DNA of 64,000 nt from Paraburkholderia humisilvae (GTDB lineage: Bacteria > Pseudomonadota > Gammaproteobacteria > Burkholderiales > Burkholderiaceae). Made by a program: the position numbers and the translations under genes. Shown here piece by piece: positions 17,050-25,787 of the stretch. The stretch lies in the NCBI RefSeq assembly GCF_902859855.1, contig NZ_CADIKH010000016.1:62001-126000 (forward strand), in the 5' to 3' direction. Position 1 is the stretch's first letter. The number at the start of each line of letters is the position of its first letter. The notes under the pieces are model-generated. The model saw only the letters and a list, made by a program, of their open reading frames with translations, ran no database searches and was not told the origin of the DNA.

Positions 17050-18405
17050 ATGGTTACGGATGATTTTTATCGCGCGCTCGAAGACCGCTTTCGTGGTAGT
17101 CGGGATGTCATAAAAAGACGGCAAAGTGTCTATTTGCCGTTTGTAGAGGCACTTGCGCCGCGTGTACAGAAAAAAATGCTGGATGTTGGTTGCGGCCGAG
17201 GTGAATGGTTGGAGTTGATGGCGGAACGGGGCGTTCCGGCCGAGGGGCTTGACCTGAACGAGGATTTCGTGAAGGCCGGCGTCGAGATGGGACTGTCGGT
17301 ATTCAAAGCCGACGCCATGCAGCACTTGAAGACACAGGCCGATGGGTCCTATGCTTTGCTCAGCGCCTTTCATGTCGTAGAGCATCTTGGGTTTAATCAG
17401 CTGCTGGCATTTTTGAAAGAGGCTTACCGGGTTGTCGACGATGGCGGCGCGATATTGCTAGAGACGCCGAATCCGGCAAATCTGGTTGTGGGAGCGTGTA
17501 CGTTTTACCTCGACCCGACGCACGAAAGACCCATTCCGTCGATTTTGCTGGCGTTTGCCGCGGAGTATTCAGGCTTCGCGCGTGCCATAGTTGTGCCGGT
17601 AAACAGAGGCGAAATCGACAACAGCTTGCAGCTTATGCCCGGTGAATTGCTGGGTGCAACAGTTATCAACAAAGTCGTGTCCGCACTAGATCAGAATTTG
17701 ATGCAGGCGCCGGACTATGCGGTCATTGCATTCAAGAATCAGGATGCTGAGTTGATCAGGATCGCTGAGTCACTCGTGAGCGCTTCTCCACTGTCAGTCT
17801 CGAAGGACGAGGAGGAAGACGTGAATGCGTTGATAGAAAGAGTTGTTGAAGCTGAGAAGGAAGCTGTGCTCTGGAGGGAGAAGGCTTCGCATGCCGAAGA
17901 GGCTGCACGCCGGACGGAGCAGATATCGCTGGAAATGAAGGCGAGCGTCGAAGCGAGTGTGGCGAAGCGGATTGCGACAGGCCTCGCGGAGGCGCAGGCG
18001 CGCGCGGCGGCGGCAGAGGAGACTGCTATCCACGCGCAGCAGCAGGTCCAGGCACTGACTAGCAGCACGATCTGGCGTGCAACTCGGCCGATTCGAGCGG
18101 GCGTTAACGGGCTTAAGGCGATTGGTTTTTCGCGGACCGGACTCAAGCGTGTCGCGCGGCCGGTACTGGTCTATAGTGCAGCCTATTTGCGGGCGCATCC
18201 GGCGTTGAAGGAGCGCGTTGCAAGCATTATTGCTCGGCATCCTAAGCTCCGTGCACGACTGATTCGTGCTGCCGGCCAGGACGCGGTATTCGGTGCGGTG
18301 GCAAAGTCTGCGGTTGACGATATTGAGTCAGTCGACCAATTGACAGAGCAGGGAAGAGCCGTCTACCTGGACCTCATTCAATCGAAAAAAACTGACGACG
18401 AATAA
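17050..18405 (+). CDS. SAM-dependent methyltransferase with long coiled coil
   Basis: Residues 1-230 form a class I methyltransferase with motif I LDVGCGRGEW (near 44-53), LDLN, and FHVVEHL. Residues 253-336 are a charged, alanine-rich coiled coil without prolines. The C-terminal 115 residues begin with STIWRATRPIR, a tail motif common after coiled coils in polysaccharide enzymes, and are basic, so they may touch the membrane or partner proteins. The layout recalls WbdD of E. coli O9a, where a capping methyltransferase carries a coiled-coil ruler, although the kinase domain is absent. A role as a chain terminator is inferred from this and from the Wzt carbohydrate domain next door. Confidence 0.85.
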   Translation: MVTDDFYRALEDRFRGSRDVIKRRQSVYLPFVEALAPRVQKKMLDVGCGRGEWLELMAERGVPAEGLDLNEDFVKAGVEMGLSVFKADAMQHLKTQADGSYALLSAFHVVEHLGFNQLLAFLKEAYRVVDDGGAILLETPNPANLVVGACTFYLDPTHERPIPSILLAFAAEYSGFARAIVVPVNRGEIDNSLQLMPGELLGATVINKVVSALDQNLMQAPDYAVIAFKNQDAELIRIAESLVSASPLSVSKDEEEDVNALIERVVEAEKEAVLWREKASHAEEAARRTEQISLEMKASVEASVAKRIATGLAEAQARAAAAEETAIHAQQQVQALTSSTIWRATRPIRAGVNGLKAIGFSRTGLKRVARPVLVYSAAYLRAHPALKERVASIIARHPKLRARLIRAAGQDAVFGAVAKSAVDDIESVDQLTEQGRAVYLDLIQSKKTDDE

Positions 18406-18429
18406 TCGACCACCATACTTCAAGACACT

Positions 18430-21030
18430 ATGCGCATAGTTCTGGATTTGCAGGGTTGCCAGTCTGTCAGCAGGCTGCGCGGGATTGGACGGTATAGCAT
18501 GGCGCTGGCGAGGGCTATCACGCGCAACGCGCGGGAACATGAAGTATGGATCGCACTTAACGACCTTTTTCCTGACTCGGTCGATACGATTCGGTATGCG
18601 TTCTCGGACTTACTGCCCGCAGATCGGATTGTTGTCTTTTCGCTGCCTAAGTTGACTCTGTTCCGCGGAATTGACGATTGGCGGACGCGAGCCGCAGAGA
18701 TGATTCGGGAATACGCGCTAGCAGAGCTACAGCCGGATGTAGTTCATATAAGCTCTTTGTTCGAGGGCTACGTAGACAATTCGGTCACGTCGATCAAAAC
18801 AGTGTATCCGGAGATACTCACTGCTGTAACGCTATACGATCTGATTCCATATCTGAATCCCGATAAGTACCTGACGGATGCAGGCTTCAGACGGCACTAT
18901 TTGGGAAAGATTGAGGCGCTGAAACGAGCAGACATTCTTCTTGGCATCTCGGCCTATTGCGGCCAGGAAGCTGCGCAGGAACTAAACATTCCGTGCGAAC
19001 GGATTACCAATATTTCATCCGCGGTATCAGACGCATTCAAGACGATCAAATTCTCTGAAGGAGAGCGGTTGGAGATTCTTGAACGCTTTGGCATTAGTCG
19101 ACCCTTCGTGATGACTACAGGTATCGTTGAGCCTCGCAAAAATCTTGAAGGTCTGATCGTCGCCTACTCAAGGCTGCCCCAGAACTTGCGGCAGCAATAC
19201 CAGCTTTTGATGGTGTGTCAGGCTACGGAGTCGAATTCGTTGCGACTACGCCGTTTGGCCAGCTCCTGTGGAATGGCCTTAGACGAATTAATTCTAGCGC
19301 CGTACGTAACTGATCGGGACCTGATTGCTCTCTACAACCTATGTCACCTATTCGTGTTTCCTTCACTGCACGAAGGGTTTGGTTTGCCGGCGCTCGAGGC
19401 GATGGCATGCGGGGCCGCAGTAGTCGGTTCCGCGACCACGAGCATTCCCGAGGTAATTTGTAGACAGGATTCGCTATTCGATCCACTCGACACCGCCCAA
19501 ATGGCGGCCGTAATGCAGCGCGCTCTGGCTGACGATTCATTTTGGCGGTCCTTGCGTGGCGATGCGATCGAGCGTGCACGCAAATTTTCTTGGGACGCAA
19601 CTGGGCAACGTGCACTGAGTGCATTTGAGCGAGCATATGAAACTCGTTGTGCAGCCAAAGAAGTGCCTCTGGGGGAGTTGCGCGCACCTAGGATCATGAT
19701 TGAAAGCAAGCGAGAGTCAGCAGCGGATATTCGTTACAACCATCTGATCAAGTCCCTAAGATCGATCGGCTTGGCGTCGGGTGAGACAGATTTAATGTCG
19801 ACTGCGAATGCAATTGCAGCGAATCAGCGCTCTGGGCGCGTTCCGCAACTGTTCATAGATGTCTCGGTTTTGTGCGAACATGATGCGAAATCGGGCATTC
19901 AGCGGGTCACACGTTCTATCTTGCTGCAATTGCTCGAATCTCCACCGGCCGGTTGGCATGTGCGCCCTGCCAGGTTGGACCGTAGTGTCATGGCGTATCG
20001 CTATGCCAATGAGTTTTGGCGAACGATTGGTGTGGGTTCGGCGGCGGCGGACGACTCCGACGAGTGGCTGGATAGTCAGCAAGGCGATATATTCCTCGGT
20101 CTCGATCTTGTTGCAGACTGTGTACCTCTGGCCGAGCAATGGTTTGCCAATCAACGGCGTCGCGGGTTGAAGATTTATTTTGTGGTCTACGATCTGCTCC
20201 CCGTTAAACACCCCGATTGGTTTCCCGAAGTCATAGCGTCATGTTTTCCGCCATGGCTAAAGACGATATCCAAAGTTTCTGACGGGCTGATCGGAATTTC
20301 GCGGGCAGTTACCGATGACCTGCGGGTCTGGATTGATACTAACGCCATCGAACGTCTGCAACACTTGAACTTGGGGTTCTTTCACTTGGGTGCGGATATC
20401 GAAAGCAGTCAGCCCTCGAAAGGGATGCCTCTCGACGCGGAGTCAACGCTGCAAAAACTGCGCTCCAAACCCACGGTCCTGATGGTGGGCACGGTAGAGC
20501 CTCGCAAAGGGCACATTCAAGCTGTCGCTGCTTTTGAAAGGCTGTGGGCTTCGGGCGTGGAAGTCAACCTTGCGATAGTTGGAAAAGCAGGGTGGCGGGT
20601 GGATTCCTTTGCGAAGGTGCTGGAGCAACATCCGGAAAGTGGCAGGCGTTTATTCTGGTTGCAAGGAGTTAGTGACGAATATCTTGACCATGTTTACGGA
20701 GCCGTAAGTTGCCTGCTGACAGCATCCAATGGTGAAGGATTTGGACTACCGCTTATCGAGGCCGCACAGAAGGGACTTCCCATCATCACGCGCGACCTTC
20801 CGGTTTTTCGGGAAGTCGCAGCTGATCACGCGTTTTATTTCGAAGGGGACTCAGCCGCAGTCTTGGCAAATGCACTTCGGGAGTGGCTTGAGTTGAATGC
20901 TATAGGCCGAGCGCCAGTTTCGTCAGGCATGCATTGGCTAACATGGGCTGAAAGTGCGGAACAGATCAAGAATGTGGTGCTGGCCGGCAATTGGTATCAG
21001 AAGTGGGCTCCGTTGGAAGTCGGCGCGTAA
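18430..21030 (+). CDS. Two-domain GT4 glycosyltransferase
   Basis: This 866-residue protein contains two GT-B/GT4 glycosyltransferase modules. The first (about 1-400) has EPRKNLEG and the E-x7-E donor motif EGFGLPALEAMACG. The second (about 465-866) has EPRKGHIQA and EGFGLPLIEAAQKG. Both donor motifs are intact, so both halves could be active. Such double enzymes, like WbdA in O9a synthesis, build a repeat unit with two linkages. Here rhamnose transfer is plausible given the local GDP-D-Rha and dTDP-L-Rha genes but is not shown. It starts 24 bp after the coiled-coil methyltransferase. Confidence 0.9.
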   Translation: MRIVLDLQGCQSVSRLRGIGRYSMALARAITRNAREHEVWIALNDLFPDSVDTIRYAFSDLLPADRIVVFSLPKLTLFRGIDDWRTRAAEMIREYALAELQPDVVHISSLFEGYVDNSVTSIKTVYPEILTAVTLYDLIPYLNPDKYLTDAGFRRHYLGKIEALKRADILLGISAYCGQEAAQELNIPCERITNISSAVSDAFKTIKFSEGERLEILERFGISRPFVMTTGIVEPRKNLEGLIVAYSRLPQNLRQQYQLLMVCQATESNSLRLRRLASSCGMALDELILAPYVTDRDLIALYNLCHLFVFPSLHEGFGLPALEAMACGAAVVGSATTSIPEVICRQDSLFDPLDTAQMAAVMQRALADDSFWRSLRGDAIERARKFSWDATGQRALSAFERAYETRCAAKEVPLGELRAPRIMIESKRESAADIRYNHLIKSLRSIGLASGETDLMSTANAIAANQRSGRVPQLFIDVSVLCEHDAKSGIQRVTRSILLQLLESPPAGWHVRPARLDRSVMAYRYANEFWRTIGVGSAAADDSDEWLDSQQGDIFLGLDLVADCVPLAEQWFANQRRRGLKIYFVVYDLLPVKHPDWFPEVIASCFPPWLKTISKVSDGLIGISRAVTDDLRVWIDTNAIERLQHLNLGFFHLGADIESSQPSKGMPLDAESTLQKLRSKPTVLMVGTVEPRKGHIQAVAAFERLWASGVEVNLAIVGKAGWRVDSFAKVLEQHPESGRRLFWLQGVSDEYLDHVYGAVSCLLTASNGEGFGLPLIEAAQKGLPIITRDLPVFREVAADHAFYFEGDSAAVLANALREWLELNAIGRAPVSSGMHWLTWAESAEQIKNVVLAGNWYQKWAPLEVGA

Positions 21031-21108
21031 CATCAAAGAACGACAACGAATTTGTTCACCGATTGTGCGGTGTATTCGATCTAAACAATGTTTTTTAGGG
21101 AGGGAGAT

Positions 21109-22083
21109 ATGTTTCTGAAGCGACGCAAGGGGGATAGTTCACATGAGACATTGAGCGGGCGTGTCACGCCAGACAGTTCAACGTATTCGCTCGACTCTTT
21201 CCCGTTGCGCGTACCATTGCCGCTGCCAGAAGGGGTGCAACGAGAAGAACTGTTCGACTGGCTAACGAGCGTGCGTGTTGAGGACGCTCCGGAGTCGATA
21301 TCAAGTTACTGCATTCAGGACTTCGAGCGATTTGTCCACACATTTGGGCTCGTTCGGCGGGCGGTTTCGGGGGCGACCAAGCCGATCGTCGGGCTTGAAC
21401 TCGGCGCTAACCCGTATTTCACTACGATGTTGGTGAGTCATTTCACAACCGTCGAATGGAGGCTGGCAAACTACTTTGGCCCAAACTTCGCGAATAGGAC
21501 GGCATCGCAACGAGTATTTTTCAGACAGTTCCGTAATCCTGAAGTTAAGCAAGACGTAGAATTCAAATTTTCACATTTCAACATCGAAGAAGACGAGTTC
21601 CCATTCGAATCGGGCTCGCTCGATGTGGTTTTGTTTTGCGAGATCATCGAGCACCTTCTAAACGACCCGTGTCGCGTGTTGAGAGAAATAAGACGGGTTC
21701 TCCGCGATAACGGGACACTGGTACTCACGACGCCGAACGTAAGTCGGATTGAGAATGTCGCACGCATGATTGTGGGCACAAACGTGAATGATGCATACAG
21801 CGCGTTCGGTCCATATGGTCGCCACAACCGAGAATACAACAAACACGAACTGTACACTTTACTGAACTACTTGGGCTTTGAGGTGGAGGAGATATTTTCG
21901 TCTGACGTCCATTACAACAACACAGACGCCCACCTAAACACGTCGGCCTTCGCGAATCTGATTGAGTATCGTAAGCACGACCTCGGCCAATACATTTTCA
22001 TCAGAGCAAAAAAGAATGGCGTTGACGGAGGCAAAAAGCCCGAATGGCTTTACCGCTCTTACGATCCGTCGGAGACGGACTAA
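21109..22083 (+). CDS. SAM-dependent methyltransferase in O-antigen cluster
   Basis: The 324-residue product has a class I methyltransferase core: LDVVLFCEIIEHL in the middle, REIRRVLRDNGTLVLTTPN, and GRHNREYNKHELYTLL towards the C-terminus, all typical of methyltransferases in polysaccharide loci. The ATG at 21109 follows a very strong agggaggga site, so it is preferred over the ATG at 21088. The target is unknown; a sugar hydroxyl or chain end is likely from context. Composition is more AT-rich than the housekeeping genes. Confidence 0.85.
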   Translation: MFLKRRKGDSSHETLSGRVTPDSSTYSLDSFPLRVPLPLPEGVQREELFDWLTSVRVEDAPESISSYCIQDFERFVHTFGLVRRAVSGATKPIVGLELGANPYFTTMLVSHFTTVEWRLANYFGPNFANRTASQRVFFRQFRNPEVKQDVEFKFSHFNIEEDEFPFESGSLDVVLFCEIIEHLLNDPCRVLREIRRVLRDNGTLVLTTPNVSRIENVARMIVGTNVNDAYSAFGPYGRHNREYNKHELYTLLNYLGFEVEEIFSSDVHYNNTDAHLNTSAFANLIEYRKHDLGQYIFIRAKKNGVDGGKKPEWLYRSYDPSETD

Positions 22084-22182
22084 AATAGGAGACCATTAGC
22101 ACATGTTAGCGGGGCATGGTTAGAAAATGTACGCTCCTGATCCCATGGTGGAGATAGGAGCGCCCGCGCCGCGAAAACGGTG

Positions 22183-23250
22183 TCATGCTTTTTTGCGTAC
22201 AACGATTCCCGCTGATGTGGTCACGTGTCGTCCAAATTTGATCTTTAGATGAGGTGCGTCTGCGTACGGAGGAAGGTCAACATGGAAATCGAGGAAGTGT
22301 GAATCCGGCGCGACGATGAACGGTTGCACGTCGTGGCCTGCATCTCGCAGGCGTGAGACAAGGTTCTCCATGTCTTTGCGGCGGTAGAGAACCGTGTGAC
22401 CTTCGTCGATCGTGTCGTCGTTAGATGACAAATTGAACTCAGTTGTATGAACGGCAACACCTCCGCGCTTCAATGTCTTTTCGACGCTGTTGATCACAAA
22501 CTCCAGTCCCGCTTCGAGGGAGCCCAAATGCTCGAAGCTGCAGCAGGACCAAGTGAAGTCAAAGTCCGCCAAATCGTCCGGGATGGCATTCATGTCGCAG
22601 AAGCGATGCTTTACATTCGCGGCGAAGATGGCGTCTGAAACGATCGCGGGGTATTTCAGTTGAGAAAGGTTGTCGCTATGCTGCCCTGTCGCGGTCCAAC
22701 CGCTCGACGCCCCAATTTCTGGTGGGGCATCTGTTGCAAGCACGGTCGTACCATGACTCGCGAACACGGCGGGTAGGCGTTCTTGACCGACACCAAATCC
22801 TATTCCACGACTCCCCTCTATAAGCACCCCCGCACATTTGAGATGGTGATACACGAAAATCCATTCCCAAAGCTTTCGATGAAACTGAAGTCCGTGGTCC
22901 AAAACTCCGCAGATTTCGGCATATCGAGGGTGCAAAAAATCCGCAGCGCTGCAAGTCGAGTATGGCATGAAGGGCTTATCAGCTGACCAGTGCGATGGCA
23001 GCGGCAAATAGAGGTGTTCACGCAACGCGGTGGAAATTCGGTTATCGATGGATTCTTCCAAAGCCTTGATCTGCTGGCGCAGGGATTCAATTTCTCCGTC
23101 TGCCGTTTGTGGCGGTGAGATTGACGGTGGCGACGTTTGCGACGCCATGTTTTTTTGGCGAAGGACTTCCGAGAGCGTTTGATTGATATTCAAAAGGGCG
23201 GAGTACGCATGGTTCAGTTGGCGAAACGGCGTAAACTGCTTAAGTACCAT
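22183..23250 (-). CDS. Methyltransferase-like protein, O-antigen associated
   Basis: The 355-residue product has a short coiled coil near residues 50-85 and a methyltransferase-like core: EGSRGIGFGVGQERLP (about 143-158, a degenerate glycine-rich motif I), VLATDAPPE, WSCCSFEHLGSLE and a KRGGVAVHTTEF strand. Its substrate is unknown. It is convergent with the preceding methyltransferase gene (100 bp between stops) and lies against the insertion-sequence nest, so it may be a passenger. GGAG seven bases before the ATG supports the start. Confidence 0.75.
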   Translation of the reverse strand: MVLKQFTPFRQLNHAYSALLNINQTLSEVLRQKNMASQTSPPSISPPQTADGEIESLRQQIKALEESIDNRISTALREHLYLPLPSHWSADKPFMPYSTCSAADFLHPRYAEICGVLDHGLQFHRKLWEWIFVYHHLKCAGVLIEGSRGIGFGVGQERLPAVFASHGTTVLATDAPPEIGASSGWTATGQHSDNLSQLKYPAIVSDAIFAANVKHRFCDMNAIPDDLADFDFTWSCCSFEHLGSLEAGLEFVINSVEKTLKRGGVAVHTTEFNLSSNDDTIDEGHTVLYRRKDMENLVSRLRDAGHDVQPFIVAPDSHFLDFHVDLPPYADAPHLKIKFGRHVTTSAGIVVRKKA

Positions 23251-23578
23251 GTGGTCGCTCCGATAACAGACATGTCAACAAGGTAGTGTGTGCCTTTCTT
23301 GCAACAAACCGTTGCGCGAGCAGCGCACGGTCTAGTGCATTGACCAGATTTTACCAAATCCTTCAAAGCAACAGGTATTTTGGGAAGACGTGTCAAAGGC
23401 ACTACGAAGATTGGAAGATCTCTTGACCGGAAAAAGGTCCCAAGACTAGAGTGAGCGCGATGATAGCCACATGGCGTGTTGTATCGCACCGAAATCGCAG
23501 CAACGTGCGTAGTGCCTCCTTGAACGGAAAACAACCACCACCATGCTGCTGTTGTGCGTACATGAATGTAAGCGCCCG
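23251..23578. other. Non-coding gap before the insertion-sequence nest
   Basis: About 330 bases between the start of the - strand methyltransferase-like gene and the IS3 remnant. Only short ORFs without coding character occur. The promoter of the - strand gene should lie here, but no clear -35/-10 pair could be picked. Confidence 0.5.
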
Positions 23579-23728
23579 TGACCTGCCCCGGAATTTTCGG
23601 ACCAGCTGAAACTTGAGAGAATGGCTTCCAACGGAGAAAAGGAAGTCATGAAGAAGAGCCGGTTTACCGAAGAGCAGATGGTCACGATCCTGCGGGAGGC
23701 GGATAAGACGCCGATTGCCGAGGTGGTG
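23579..23728 (+). mobile_element. IS3-family remnant (left end and start of orfA)
   Basis: The piece begins with a left-end-like sequence (tgacctgccccgg, 23579 onward) and then the first 27 codons of an IS3-family OrfA from the ATG at 23648 (MKKSRFTEEQMVTILREADK and a few more). It is cut off at about 23727 by the start of the IS21-type element. The rest of this IS is not seen in the window. Confidence 0.8.
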
Positions 23729-24531
23729 TCAGCGTCGGATAGATACTCCCCACTTTCGTCGAAGTAATTTTCCCCAGTTTTTTATCTGACGGCGCCGCGC
23801 TAGCGGCGCCGTCCTGTCGATCACCGACCATATCGCCCTTCGAGTCCGTCGCGGGGGTATCGGTGGTCGAGCTGGGAGAAGTGATGACGATTCTGGAATT
23901 GCACCGGCAGGGGCTGAGTATCTCGGCCATCGCCGCTCGACTCGGTATGGATCGCAAGACGGTTCGCAAATACATCAGGAACGGCGTACAGGTGCCGCGT
24001 TATGGTCCGCGTGCGCCGCGGCCGTGTGTAGTGGACCATTTCGCCAGTTACGTGACCGAACGCGTGCGTGAGTTTCCCGATTTGAGCGTTGAGCGTCTGC
24101 TACGGGAGGTTCGGGCGATGGGTTATGTGGGCGGTCGCACGGCGCTGGGCGACCTGGTTCGCGAAGTGCGGCCGCCACGACAACGCGGCTTCGAGGTCCG
24201 CTTCGAGACACCTGCCGGTCACCAGGCCCAGGTGGACTTCGCGCACTTCAATGTTGAATTCGATGACGTCCCGGGCCAGCGCCGCTCGATCTGGCTGTTC
24301 TCGATCGTGCTGGGGCACAGCCGTTACCTGTGGGGCCGCTTCGTCGAGCATCAGGACCTGCAGACGGTGCTGCGCTGTCACATGGAAGCGTTCGGGCACC
24401 TGGGCGGCGTGCCGCGAGAGATTCTTTACGACCGGATGAAGACCGCTGTGCTCGGTGAGGTAGAGAAGCACATCGTCTACAACGCGAAGCTGGTCGCGTT
24501 TGCACAGCATTACGGTTTTGCACCACGTGCC
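23727..24531 (+). mobile_element. Truncated IS21-family element
   Basis: The left end (tgtcagcgtcgg, 23727 onward) lies inside the IS3 remnant. An istA gene follows but is cut off by the IS3-family element at 24532. No istB and no right end were recognised beyond that element, so the IS21 copy is broken and not mobile by itself. Confidence 0.75.
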
Positions 24532-24570
24532 TGGGTAATCCGCCCGTCCAGTAAGCGAGATCAGAAGTAG
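23863..24570 (+). pseudogene. istA: IS21-family transposase IstA, 3'-truncated
   Basis: The reading frame encodes an N-terminal helix-turn-helix (LELHRQGLSISAIAARLGMD) and the beginning of the DDE integrase domain (QAQVDFAHFNVEF). True IstA sequence ends near codon 223 (FAPRA); the last residues to 24570 come from the left end of the inserted IS3-family element. A full IstA is usually around 400-500 residues, so the catalytic domain is incomplete. Confidence 0.85.
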
Positions 24571-24597
24571 AATTTCCAGCAAAGGGAGTTCTACGCA

Positions 24598-24864
24598 ATG
24601 AAGAAGTCGAAGTTCACAGACAGCCAGATCATGGATGCGCTCAAGCGAGCGGAGTCGGGCGTCGCCGTACCGGAGATCTGCCGCGAGTTGGGCATCAGCA
24701 CGGCGACCTTCTACAACTGGCGCGGCAAGTACGGCGGCATGGACGTGTCGCTGATGGCTCGCATGAAGGAGCTCGAGGCGGAGAACGCGCGGCTGCGCAA
24801 GATGTACGTCGAAGAGAAGATCAAGGCCGAAATCGTCGCGGAGGCGCTGGCAAAAAAAGACTGA
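24598..24864 (+). CDS. IS3-family transposase OrfA
   Basis: This 88-residue protein carries the IS3 OrfA helix-turn-helix (EICRELGISTATFYNWRGKY) and a C-terminal leucine-zipper-like helix (LEAENARLRKMYVEEK). It ends just after a run of seven A (24852-24858). A -1 slip on A AAA AAG continues into orfB, giving the OrfAB transposase; the stop for OrfA alone is at 24862-24864. Confidence 0.93.
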   Translation: MKKSKFTDSQIMDALKRAESGVAVPEICRELGISTATFYNWRGKYGGMDVSLMARMKELEAENARLRKMYVEEKIKAEIVAEALAKKD

Positions 24865-24884
24865 GGCCATCTACCCGCCGCGAG

Positions 24885-25685
24885 ATGGCCAGAGACGCAG
24901 TAGCACGCCGGGGCATATCGATCCGGCTTGCGTGCGAGGCATTCGGCATCAGCCAGACGTGCTACCGCTATGAGCGGTTGCGAAATGAAGAGAATGAGCA
25001 GATCGCCGACTGGCTGCTGAAGCTGACCGACAATCACCGCAACTGGGGCTTCGGCCTGTGTTTCCTGTACCTGCGCAACGTAAAGGGCTTCGGTTGGAAC
25101 CACAAGCGTGTGTACCGGATTTACCGGGAGCTCGAGCTGAACCTGCGCATCAGGCCTCGCAAGCGGCTTGTACGGCAGGCGCCGCAGCCACTGGTGGTGC
25201 CGGTGTCAGTGAATGCGGTGTGGTCGATGGACTTCATGCACGACCAGTTAAAGGACGGTCGCAGTATCCGGCTGCTCAACGTGATCGACGATTTCAACCG
25301 CGAAGCGCTGGGCATCGAGATTGACTTCTCGCTACCCTCGGCGCGCGTCATACGGGCTCTGGATCAGATCATCGGCTGGCGTGGAAAGCCGATGGCGATA
25401 CGGTGCGATAACGGCCCGGAGTATCTCAGTGAAGCGATCACGCAATGGGCAATGACGAACGGTATCGCGCTGAACTACATCCAGCCGGGCAGGCCGCAGC
25501 AGAACGCGTACGTGGAGCGATTCAACCGGACGGTGCGATATGAATGGCTGTCGCAGTACTACTGGGATGATCTTGCACATGTGCAGGACTTCGCGACCGA
25601 ATGGATGTGGCAATACAATCACGAGTGCCCCAACATGGGCCTTGGCGGCGTGACGCCGAAACAGCGGCTCGCGGCCGCAGCATAG
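24885..25685 (+). CDS. IS3-family transposase OrfB (DDE integrase)
   Basis: OrfB has the rve integrase core with an apparently intact DDE triad: D in WSMDFMHD, D in RCDNGPEYL, and E in NAYVERFNRT, with the usual D-35-E spacing region. The frame is open from the slippery A-run in orfA, so the natural product is probably the OrfAB fusion; the ATG at 24885 would give OrfB alone. Nothing suggests inactivation. Confidence 0.93.
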   Translation: MARDAVARRGISIRLACEAFGISQTCYRYERLRNEENEQIADWLLKLTDNHRNWGFGLCFLYLRNVKGFGWNHKRVYRIYRELELNLRIRPRKRLVRQAPQPLVVPVSVNAVWSMDFMHDQLKDGRSIRLLNVIDDFNREALGIEIDFSLPSARVIRALDQIIGWRGKPMAIRCDNGPEYLSEAITQWAMTNGIALNYIQPGRPQQNAYVERFNRTVRYEWLSQYYWDDLAHVQDFATEWMWQYNHECPNMGLGGVTPKQRLAAAA

Positions 25686-25787
25686 TCTCTACTTCTGTCT
25701 TGCGTTAAAAGCGGGGGGATTACCATTCGGTGGAACCGTTTTGCTGTAGTCTCACTTTCGGCCGATTCGTTTTGAAAACCTTGCGCG

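Larger units (their letters stand above)
24532..25725 (+). mobile_element. Complete-looking IS3-family insertion sequence
   Basis: About 1.19 kb bounded by imperfect inverted repeats: tgggtaatccgcccg at the left and its partner (reading inward tggtaatccccccg) at the right, both followed by a conserved cagaagtaga block. It holds orfA and orfB in the usual -1 arrangement with a slippery run. No target-site duplication is visible: left flank gtgcc, right flank ttcgg. This suggests deletion or recombination next to one end after insertion. Confidence 0.85.

Noticed and set aside
23579..23767. Functional IS3 orfA from the ATG at 23648
   Set aside because: After 27 codons the sequence switches into the IS21 left end, so only a fragment remains.
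25726..25787. Right end of the broken IS21 element after the IS3-family element
   Set aside because: No match to the left terminal sequence could be seen, so the end is considered missing.
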